This document shows, piece by piece, positions 1 through 5,179 of a stretch of DNA of 5,179 nucleotides (position 1 is its first letter; every line of letters begins with the position of its first letter). Under the pieces are notes generated by a model. The model had not been told where the DNA came from and ran no database searches. It worked only from the letters and a program-made list of their open reading frames with translations. The DNA is taken from assembly GCA_025966255.1 (NCBI GenBank), contig JAOPVG010000593.1:1-5179 (forward strand), read 5' to 3'. The translations under genes and the position numbers were made by a program. Source of the stretch: Jatrophihabitans sp. GTDB taxonomy: Bacteria > Actinomycetota > Actinomycetes > Mycobacteriales > Jatrophihabitantaceae.

Positions 1-873
1 GAGGTGGCGCTCGGCGAGAGCACGGTAGTGCGCCGGCTGCTGCCCAACCTCGGCCGGCGGTTGGTCGGCCCGTGGTGCTTCGTCGACCACTACGGGCCGG
101 ACGACGTCACCACCGTCCCGGGGATGCAGGTACCGCCGCATCCGCACATGGGACTGCAGACGGTCAGCTGGCTGCTCACCGGACAGGTGCACCACCGCGA
201 CAGCCTCGGCAGCGATCAGGTGATCGCGCCCGGTCAGCTCGGGCTCATGACGGCCGGCGACGCGATCGCGCACGCCGAGCAGTCCCCGGTGCCGCATCCG
301 GCGCTGCTGCACGGCGTCCAGCTGTGGGTGGCGCTGCCGGGGGCGGATCGGTTCGCGGCGCCGGCATGGCAACACGAGACGGACCTGCCGGTGCTGACCG
401 CTCCCGACGCCTCGGCGCGGGTGATCATGGGCGAGCTCGACGGCGCCCGTTCGCCCGGGCGGGCCTACTCCCCTCTTGTCGGTGCGGATGTCACGCTCGG
501 GACGGCCGGGGAGATGCTGCTGCCGCTGGAGCCGGAGTTCGAGCACGCGGTGCTGGTGATGTCCGGGTCCGTCGTGGTCGATGGTGTCGCACTCGCCCCG
601 GGAGCGATGCTCTACCTCGGGTGTGCGCGCCGGGATCTGCGGCTGGAATCGGCCGACGGTGCCCGCGTTCTGCTGTTGGGGGGCGAGCCGTTCGAAGAGC
701 AGATCGTCATGTGGTGGAACTTCGTGGCCCGCAGTAACGACGAGATCGTGGCCGCCCGCGCCGAGTGGGCGGACGGCGTTCGATTCGGGGACGTGGCGGG
801 CTTCGACGGCTACCGGCTGCCGGCGCCAGCGCTGCCGCCCGGCCGACTCAAGCCCGGCGGCGCGGTGCGCTGA
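1..873 (+). CDS. Pirin family cupin protein, 5'-truncated by the window edge
   Basis: This is a bicupin of the pirin family, cytoplasmic and expected to bind iron. Known members include E. coli YhhW, which has quercetinase activity, and human PIR, an Fe-dependent transcriptional co-regulator. Bacterial pirins have also been reported to modulate central metabolic enzymes, so the substrate or partner here cannot be read from sequence. The N-terminal cupin has the four expected metal ligands: the two His of PPHPHMGLQT (codons 139-141 and 145-147) and the His and Glu of AIAHAEQ (271-273 and 277-279). The HGVQLWVALP strand follows. The C-terminal cupin ends with the conserved MWWNFVARSNDEI block (708-746), and the stop is TGA at 871-873. 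The frame is open through base 1 (GAG). Family members usually carry some 20 more N-terminal residues before the VALGE-like segment, and the GTG at 4 has no room for a ribosome site. The true start is therefore upstream. Family assignment is firm; specific function is unknown. Confidence 0.93.
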   Translation, partial: EVALGESTVVRRLLPNLGRRLVGPWCFVDHYGPDDVTTVPGMQVPPHPHMGLQTVSWLLTGQVHHRDSLGSDQVIAPGQLGLMTAGDAIAHAEQSPVPHPALLHGVQLWVALPGADRFAAPAWQHETDLPVLTAPDASARVIMGELDGARSPGRAYSPLVGADVTLGTAGEMLLPLEPEFEHAVLVMSGSVVVDGVALAPGAMLYLGCARRDLRLESADGARVLLLGGEPFEEQIVMWWNFVARSNDEIVAARAEWADGVRFGDVAGFDGYRLPAPALPPGRLKPGGAVR

Positions 874-876
874 ACA

Positions 877-926
877 AAGTTGTCCGCCCCCCGACGCGTT
901 GGAGCGCATCGAGGGGCGGACAAGTT
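877..926. terminator. Bidirectional terminator-like palindrome between convergent genes
   Basis: A perfect 11-bp stem, TTGTCCGCCCC at 880-890 pairing with GGGGCGGACAA at 913-923, is extended inward by 892-894/909-911 and 896-898/905-907. It is extended outward by 877-878/925-926. Single mismatches interrupt it at 879/924, 891/912 and 895/908. It begins 3 nt after the pirin stop codon and ends 7 nt before the lon stop codon, filling the convergent gap. On the lon (-) side the stem is followed by CTTTGTT, a modest U-rich tail. On the pirin (+) side the tail is GTTGAG, so termination may be stronger for lon. The position and stem length strongly suggest a shared terminator; termination itself is inferred. 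Confidence 0.8.
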
Positions 927-933
927 GAGACGG

Positions 934-3273
934 TCAGGCAGCCGCTTCGACGCCGGCGTCCATGCCGACCTGGTCGGCGGACTCCAGTGCGTAGGCCAGG
1001 ATCTCGCCCACGTCGCCCACCGGACGCACGTCGAGCGCCTCCAACACCTCGGCCGGGACATCATCGAGATCCGGCTCGTTGCGCAGCGGGATGAAGACCG
1101 TCTTCAGTCCGGCCCGCTGGGCGGCGAGCAACTTCTGCTTGACGCCACCGATGGGCAGCACCCGACCGTTGAGGGTCACCTCGCCGGTCATGCCGACGTC
1201 GGCGCGGACGGGCCGCCCGGACGCCAACGAGGACAGCGCGGTCACCATCGTGACGCCGGCCGACGGTCCGTCCTTCGGCACGGCCCCAGCCGGGACGTGC
1301 AGGTGGACGGCCCGCTCAAATCCAGCCGGGTCGATACCGTGGGTAGCACCGTGCGAGCGGAGGTAGGACAGCGCGATGTGCGCCGATTCCTTCATCACGT
1401 CGCCGAGCTGCCCGGTGAGCGTCAGCTTGGCCTCGCCGGCCATGGCCGTCGCCTCGATGAACAGCACGTCGCCGCCCGCTCCGGTGACCGCCAGTCCGGT
1501 CGCGACGCCGGGCACCGCAGTGCGCTCGGCCGACTCCGGCAGGAACCGCGGACGGCCCAGGAAGTCGCGCAGGTTGTCCTCGTCGACCGCGATCGACTCA
1601 ACCTTGGACGAGCTCAGTTTGGTCGCCACCTTGCGCAGTACCTTGGCCAGCGCCCGCTCGAGCTGACGCACGCCCGCTTCGCGGGTGTACTCGCCGGCGA
1701 TGCGGTGCAGCGCCGTATCGGCGATCGTCACCTCGTCGTCGGACAGCGCCGCCCGCGAGAGCTGACGCGGCAGCAGGTGCGTGCGCGCAATCGCCACCTT
1801 GTCGTCCTCGGTGTAGCCGTCGAGCGTGACGACCTCCATCCGGTCGAGCAATGCGTCCGGAATGGTGTCGGCGACGTTCGCGGTCGCGAGGAACAGCACG
1901 TCAGAAAGATCGAGGTCGACCTCGAGGTAGTGGTCGCGGAACGTGTGGTTCTGCGCCGGGTCGAGCACCTCGAGCAGTGCCGCGGCCGGGTCGCCGCGGT
2001 AGTCCGAGCCGACCTTGTCGATCTCGTCGAGCAGCACGACCGGGTTCATCGAGCCGGCCTCGGTGATGGCGCGGACGATCCGCCCGGGCAGCGCGCCGAC
2101 GTAGGTGCGCCGGTGGCCCCGGATCTCGGCCTCGTCGCGCACGCCGCCCAGGGACACCCGGACGAACTTGCGGCCGAGGGCCCGAGCGACGGACTCACCC
2201 AGCGACGTCTTGCCGACGCCGGGCGGGCCGACGAGGGCCAGCACGGCACCAGAGCCGCGTCCGCCGACGACCTCGAGCCCACGCTCGGCGCGGCGGGTGC
2301 GCACGGCGAGGTATTCGACGATGCGGTCCTTCACGTCCTCGAGGCCGTGGTGATCGGCGTCGAGAACCTGACGCGCGGCATCGATGTCGGTGAGGTCGTC
2401 GGTGCGCGTCGACCAAGGCAGGTCGAGCACGGTGTCGAGCCAGGTCCGGATCCAACCGGACTCGGGGCTCTGGTCGCTGGCCCGCTCGAGCTTGCCGACC
2501 TCGCGCAGTGCGGCCTCGCGCACCTTGTCCGGCAGTTCGGCGGCTTCGACGCGGCCGCGGTAGTCGTCCGCGCCTTCGGGCTCGTCCTCGCCGAGTTCCT
2601 TGCGGATCGCGGCGAGCTGCTCACGAAGCAGGAACTCGCGCTGGCGCTTGTCCATGCCCTCGCGCACGTCGTCTCGGATCTTCTCGGTGACTTCGAGCTC
2701 GGCGAGGTGCTCGCGCGCCCACTCGAGGACGAGCGTCAGCCGCGCCTCGATATCGGGCGTCTCGAGCAGTTCGCGCTTCTGCTCGTCGTTCAGGTAGGGG
2801 GCGTAGCCGGCCATGTCGGCCAGCTCCGACGGGTCGGTGACCCGCTGGACGGTGTCGACGACCTGCCAAGCGTTGCGCTTCTGCAGGATGGCGATGACGA
2901 GTTGCTTGTACTCGTCGGCCAGCTCGCGGGCGCGCGCGGTCGGGGTGACCTCGTCCACCAGATCGGCCTCGACCCAGAGAGCGGCACCCGGGCCGGGAAC
3001 GCCGGAGCCGAGGCGGGCTCGGGCGCCGGCTCGCAGCACGGCGGCTTTGGCGCCGCCGGGCAGCCGACCGACCTGCTCGACCGTCGCCACCACGCCGTAG
3101 ACGGGGTACCGGTCGGCGAGGCGGGGAGCAAGGAGAAGTTGGCCGTCGGAGCTGGCGCTCGCGGCGTCGATCACGGCGCGCGTGTCGCCGTCCAGCTCCA
3201 CCGGCACGACCATGCCAGGAAGCACAACTAGGTCAGGCAAGGACAGGATCGGAAGAGTGATCACGTCAGTCAC
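934..3273 (-). CDS. lon: ATP-dependent endopeptidase Lon (La), S16 family
   Basis: Lon is a cytoplasmic homo-oligomeric AAA+ protease that degrades misfolded and some regulatory proteins. The product has 779 residues, close to E. coli Lon (784), and is complete. Residues 1 to about 195 are the substrate-binding LonN region with the [14 protein letters not shown] start typical of actinobacterial Lon. A charged helical segment follows (about 195-290, [17 protein letters not shown]). The AAA+ domain (about 310-580) has Walker A GPPGVGKT (349-356), Walker [10 protein letters not shown] (412-420), sensor-1 Asn466 in FLATAN, the likely Arg finger R478 in LLDRME, and sensor-2 R536 in [10 protein letters not shown]. 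The protease domain has the catalytic Ser671 in PKDGPSAG and Lys714 in [10 protein letters not shown], with the same 43-residue spacing as in E. coli Lon. The start is GTG at 3271-3273; it yields the family N-terminus at once. No strong Shine-Dalgarno is visible, only the A/G-rich GAAAAGAAATGG. A HAIR-like site upstream suggests HspR heat-shock control. Confidence 0.98.
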   Translation of the reverse strand: MTDVITLPILSLPDLVVLPGMVVPVELDGDTRAVIDAASASSDGQLLLAPRLADRYPVYGVVATVEQVGRLPGGAKAAVLRAGARARLGSGVPGPGAALWVEADLVDEVTPTARARELADEYKQLVIAILQKRNAWQVVDTVQRVTDPSELADMAGYAPYLNDEQKRELLETPDIEARLTLVLEWAREHLAELEVTEKIRDDVREGMDKRQREFLLREQLAAIRKELGEDEPEGADDYRGRVEAAELPDKVREAALREVGKLERASDQSPESGWIRTWLDTVLDLPWSTRTDDLTDIDAARQVLDADHHGLEDVKDRIVEYLAVRTRRAERGLEVVGGRGSGAVLALVGPPGVGKTSLGESVARALGRKFVRVSLGGVRDEAEIRGHRRTYVGALPGRIVRAITEAGSMNPVVLLDEIDKVGSDYRGDPAAALLEVLDPAQNHTFRDHYLEVDLDLSDVLFLATANVADTIPDALLDRMEVVTLDGYTEDDKVAIARTHLLPRQLSRAALSDDEVTIADTALHRIAGEYTREAGVRQLERALAKVLRKVATKLSSSKVESIAVDEDNLRDFLGRPRFLPESAERTAVPGVATGLAVTGAGGDVLFIEATAMAGEAKLTLTGQLGDVMKESAHIALSYLRSHGATHGIDPAGFERAVHLHVPAGAVPKDGPSAGVTMVTALSSLASGRPVRADVGMTGEVTLNGRVLPIGGVKQKLLAAQRAGLKTVFIPLRNEPDLDDVPAEVLEALDVRPVGDVGEILAYALESADQVGMDAGVEAAA

Positions 3274-3300
3274 AGGAATCCATTTCTTTTCGATGTCGCC

Positions 3301-3330
3301 ATTCTTGAGCGTCTTAGGCTCAACTACGAA
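3301..3330 (-). promoter_or_regulatory. Candidate lon promoter overlapping the HAIR-like site
   Basis: Read on the minus strand, TTCGTA (3330-3325) could act as a weak -35 element. AAGAAT (3306-3301) could be a -10 element that keeps the important A at position 2 and T at position 6, with an 18-bp spacer. Transcription would then start near 3294, leaving a leader of about 20 nt before the GTG. The -10 abuts and partly overlaps the HAIR dyad, so a bound repressor would block RNA polymerase. The hexamers match the consensus poorly, and this is only the best placement I can find in the A+T-richer stretch. Confidence 0.35.
3304..3324. promoter_or_regulatory. HAIR-like operator (predicted HspR binding site) upstream of lon
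   Basis: The plus strand reads CTTGAGC-GTCTTAG-GCTCAAC. This is a perfect 6-bp dyad, TTGAGC (3305-3310) and GCTCAA (3318-3323), separated by exactly 7 nt. The HAIR consensus bound by the actinobacterial heat-shock repressor HspR is CTTGAGT-N7-ACTCAAG. The arm length, the 7-nt spacer and the core TTGAG/CTCAA all match. The single change (T to C) occurs symmetrically in both arms, and only the outermost base of the right arm deviates. The site ends 30 nt before the lon start codon, and lon is a known HspR target in Streptomyces. I infer that lon is repressed here and released on heat or protein-misfolding stress. HspR itself is not in the window. Confidence 0.8.
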
Positions 3331-3362
3331 CAGCGCGCATGGATTCCCGACGGTGGCAGGAG

Positions 3363-3387
3363 CGCCGTCCGCTCAGGGCGAACGGCG
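3363..3387 (-). terminator. Terminator-like hairpin downstream of the S8 peptidase gene
   Basis: On the minus strand, CGCCGTTCGC (3387-3378), a 5-nt loop CCTGA, then GCGGACGGCG (3372-3363) form a 10-bp stem with one G-U wobble. It begins 18 nt after the S8 stop codon. No U tract follows (the next bases are CTCCTGCC), so it is not a classical intrinsic terminator. U-less hairpins after stop codons are common in high-G+C actinobacteria. Its position suggests that it ends or attenuates the S8 transcript before the lon promoter region. Confidence 0.55.
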
Positions 3388-3405
3388 ACTCCGGCCGGTC
3401 AACGG

Positions 3406-5148
3406 TCAGTTCAGGTAGTGCCGACCCCGGGTCACGGCCGCCCAGGCATCGACCGATCCGTGGCCGTAGAACCCGTTGTATTGCTTGGTGCCGACGCAGG
3501 TGGCGGTGAACGTCGCATCGCGGCCCTCGTCGAGATAGTCGACAGTGGCGGGAGTCGGGCACGGGATCTGGAATGCCGTGCCCTCGAGTACCCGCTGCAC
3601 CTTGACCGGATCCATCGTCAGCCCGTTGCGCCCACCCTTCCCGTATTGGCTCACGATCAGCGCGGCGACACCAGCGGCATGCGGTGACGCCATCGAGGTT
3701 CCCTGCAAGAACTGGTAGTACCCACAGACCGAACCCTTGCAGTCCTTCTGCACGCCGAGCCCGACGCCCTTCGGGGTGACCCCGCCGGCCGCGTCGATGT
3801 TGCCGTCAGCGATGCCGACGTTCTTTGGATACGTCGACAGGATCAGGTTTTCGTTGGTGCGGTACTGAGGCGTGCCGAAGTAGTCGCGGAACCAGCCGCC
3901 CGGCGCCGACACCGAGATGTGCTGGCCGTAGTTGGAGTAGTCGGCCTTGGCCCGCGACGGCCCGTACGCGCCGACGCCGATCGCGTGCGGGCCCTCGATC
4001 GGCAGCGACAGGCAGCTGGCATCGTCGATGGTGCGAGCATGCGCGGTTTTCGCCGGGTAGTCCGGACTGATCGTGTCCGGCTGCGGGTTGCCGAGATCCG
4101 TGTGTTGGTTGCCGAGCGACACGACCTGGGTCACCCCGTGGCGGTACGCGTAGTTCATGGCCCGCTTCATCGCGGTGACGATGATGCGCTGCTCGGCCTG
4201 CTGATCCGGCGTGTCGGCCGGGTTGGCCTGGCAGTTGTAGAGCCACGGGTCGACGAAGAAGGACATGTTGACGACGTCCAGGCCGGCGTCGCCGGCATAG
4301 GTGAGCGCGTCCACGACCGGCTGCAGGAAGAAGGTGCCCGAGTCCTGTCCACCGCGGATGTTCACGATCGAGACGTGCGGGGCGACTCCGCTCACGCCCA
4401 GCCCGTTGGCCGCGGCCGCGATGGTGCCGGCCACGTGCGTGCCGTGAGCGCCGTCATCGTGATTGGCCGGGTCCACACAGCCCCGGAACTCGCACGGCCC
4501 GTCGACGACCTGACCCAACTCGTCGAACGGGATGTCGTGGGTGAAGTTGCGGGACAACTTGGTGTTGAAGTTCGGTGCCAGATCCGGGTGGGTGCCGTCG
4601 ACCCCGGTGTCGAGGATGCCGACGAGGACCCGCCGGTCGCCGGCCTGCTTGGTGCGCGCGAGGTCGGCGCGGACGGACTTCAGGCCCCAGAGCTGGTTGT
4701 CCAGCGGATCCAATCCGGCCTTCGCCTGACCCGCTTTGCCCGTGTTGTGTCCCTGCTTCGACTGGCTGCGGTTCTCGGTCTCCGCAACGTTGCGCGGTCG
4801 GACCGGTGCCGCGGTGGGGACGTGCCCCATGACCTTGACCCGCGCCGCGGCCGAGACGGCGGGCGACGACCCGACCCGCTCGGTGAAGCCCAGCTGGGGC
4901 GCCCGCACCGTGAGCAGACCGGCGGCGACGTTGCTGCGCTCGACCGTCCCGCCGGCCGACCGCACCGCTTGCTGGGCCGCCCCGGACGCGGCGCCGTCGG
5001 CGACCAGCACGTTGTACTCGACCCGCGGGCCGGACAGCGGCGTCAGCCGCGCCCCGGCTCCGGGCGCTGCCGCGAGACCGGCTGTCGCCAGCCCCGCCAC
5101 CAGGATCGGTATGGCCGTTATCGCCACGAGAGTTCTGCGTCGCCCCAT
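3406..5148 (-). CDS. Secreted S8 family (subtilisin-like) serine peptidase
   Basis: This is an extracellular serine endopeptidase made as a preproprotein of 580 residues. The signal peptide (1 to about 33) has an MGRRR n-region, a hydrophobic core (about 7-28) and a likely AGA cleavage site after residue 33. RRTLV only partly resembles a twin-arginine motif, so Sec export is the default call. Residues about 42-110 (VEYNVLV...GLLTVRAP) look like an I9-type propeptide, and a polar linker runs from about 111 to 145. The catalytic domain (about 150-575) shows Asp180 in GILDTGVDGTHPDL, His235 in DGAHGTHVAGT, a probable oxyanion-hole Asn347 in VVSLGNQ, and Ser485 in GTSMASPHAAG. It is longer than subtilisin (about 275 residues) because of loops near 300-325 and 418-480. 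Eight cysteines all lie after the propeptide (219, 224, 306, 379, 470, 475, 530, 551), which suits disulfides outside the cell. No LPXTG motif or C-terminal membrane anchor is present, so it should be released. The substrate is unknown. The ATG start is supported by an upstream AAAGG. Confidence 0.96.
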   Translation of the reverse strand: MGRRRTLVAITAIPILVAGLATAGLAAAPGAGARLTPLSGPRVEYNVLVADGAASGAAQQAVRSAGGTVERSNVAAGLLTVRAPQLGFTERVGSSPAVSAAARVKVMGHVPTAAPVRPRNVAETENRSQSKQGHNTGKAGQAKAGLDPLDNQLWGLKSVRADLARTKQAGDRRVLVGILDTGVDGTHPDLAPNFNTKLSRNFTHDIPFDELGQVVDGPCEFRGCVDPANHDDGAHGTHVAGTIAAAANGLGVSGVAPHVSIVNIRGGQDSGTFFLQPVVDALTYAGDAGLDVVNMSFFVDPWLYNCQANPADTPDQQAEQRIIVTAMKRAMNYAYRHGVTQVVSLGNQHTDLGNPQPDTISPDYPAKTAHARTIDDASCLSLPIEGPHAIGVGAYGPSRAKADYSNYGQHISVSAPGGWFRDYFGTPQYRTNENLILSTYPKNVGIADGNIDAAGGVTPKGVGLGVQKDCKGSVCGYYQFLQGTSMASPHAAGVAALIVSQYGKGGRNGLTMDPVKVQRVLEGTAFQIPCPTPATVDYLDEGRDATFTATCVGTKQYNGFYGHGSVDAWAAVTRGRHYLN

Positions 5149-5155
5149 TGCGCTG

Positions 5156-5161
5156 CCTTTC
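5156..5161 (-). promoter_or_regulatory. Ribosome binding site of the S8 peptidase gene
   Basis: The minus strand reads GAAAGG, followed by the 7-nt spacer CAGCGCA and then the ATG at 5148-5146. This is a good Shine-Dalgarno match at normal spacing, and it fixes this ATG as the start; the product then begins directly with a proper signal peptide. The promoter must lie beyond the window, since only 31 nt of upstream sequence are present. Confidence 0.7.
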
Positions 5162-5179
5162 GTCCGATTGAACCAGGTA

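Larger units (their letters stand above)
3275..3347. repeat. 9-bp inverted repeat flanking the HAIR-like operator
   Basis: GGAATCCAT at 3275-3283 and ATGGATTCC at 3339-3347 are perfect reverse complements separated by 55 nt. The centre of the repeat (3311) lies within 3 nt of the HAIR dyad centre (3314). The lon-proximal arm ends 1 nt before the GTG start codon. In any transcript that enters from upstream, the arms could pair and cover the region just before the start codon. If transcription starts inside the HAIR region, the distal arm is not transcribed and only a DNA-level role would remain. Function is unknown and chance cannot be excluded. Confidence 0.5.

Noticed and set aside
4..6. GTG at position 4 as the start of the pirin gene
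   Set aside because: The frame is open to base 1, there is no room for a ribosome site, and pirins normally have more residues before this point. The gene is better treated as truncated by the window edge.
72..737. A 221-codon plus-strand frame overlapping the pirin gene in another frame
   Set aside because: The translation is Arg- and Ala-rich and resembles no family. The overlapping frame encodes all the pirin metal ligands and conserved blocks.
880..3231. A 783-codon open frame on the plus strand running antisense to nearly all of lon
   Set aside because: Its codons are in exact register with the lon codons, so it stays open simply because lon uses no TTA, CTA or TCA codons over this span, as expected at high G+C. 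The translation is low-complexity, rich in Arg, Gly, Val and Asp, with no recognisable domain. Lon on the other strand is unmistakable.
3391..3409. CCGGCCGG palindrome and a nearby imperfect direct repeat TGACCGTTGACCGG just after the S8 stop
   Set aside because: Short G+C-rich palindromes and repeats are common by chance here. The 10-bp hairpin next to it is a better terminator candidate.
3320..3562. An 80-codon minus-strand frame spanning the end of the S8 gene and the intergenic region
   Set aside because: It overlaps the S8 3' end out of frame, is Arg-rich with no domain, and has no convincing ribosome site.
3806..4246. A 146-codon minus-strand frame and several plus-strand frames inside the S8 peptidase gene
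   Set aside because: These are out-of-frame shadows of a gene whose catalytic triad, signal peptide and ribosome site are all in the other frame.
5131..5148. Twin-arginine export signal in the S8 peptidase
   Set aside because: RRTLV has the Arg pair but lacks the rest of the consensus, and the hydrophobic core is typical of Sec substrates. Tat export is possible but not supported.

Overview
The window is high-G+C DNA, clearly more than 60% G+C by eye. It looks like an actinobacterial chromosome: it has a Lon of the short, actinobacterial type with the [14 protein letters not shown]-terminus, a secreted subtilase of the form common in Streptomyces and relatives, and an HspR/HAIR-like operator in front of lon. 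I cannot name the genus with confidence. There are no RNA genes, mobile elements, CRISPR arrays or signs of recent transfer, and codon use looks uniform.

Layout. Positions 1-873 (+) hold the 3' part of a pirin-family cupin gene whose start lies before the window. Positions 874-933 form a short convergent intergenic gap filled almost completely by one imperfect palindrome, read here as a bidirectional terminator. Positions 934-3273 (-) hold a complete gene for the ATP-dependent protease Lon (779 codons, GTG start). Positions 3274-3405 are the lon upstream region, visibly richer in A+T than the genes. It carries a perfect-dyad HAIR-like operator, a weak candidate promoter, a 9-bp inverted repeat flanking the operator, and a terminator-like hairpin just after the upstream gene. 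Positions 3406-5148 (-) hold a complete gene for a secreted S8 (subtilisin-family) serine peptidase of 580 codons. Positions 5149-5179 are its leader, with a recognisable ribosome binding site.

How the genes relate. Lon and the S8 peptidase lie on the same strand, but a hairpin and a dedicated operator separate them, so lon is probably its own heat-shock transcription unit. The S8 peptidase acts outside the cell and Lon in the cytoplasm, so adjacency does not imply a shared pathway. The pirin gene converges on lon and is independent of it. All three genes belong to known families. I see no undescribed system; the most informative non-coding signal is the HAIR-like site before lon.
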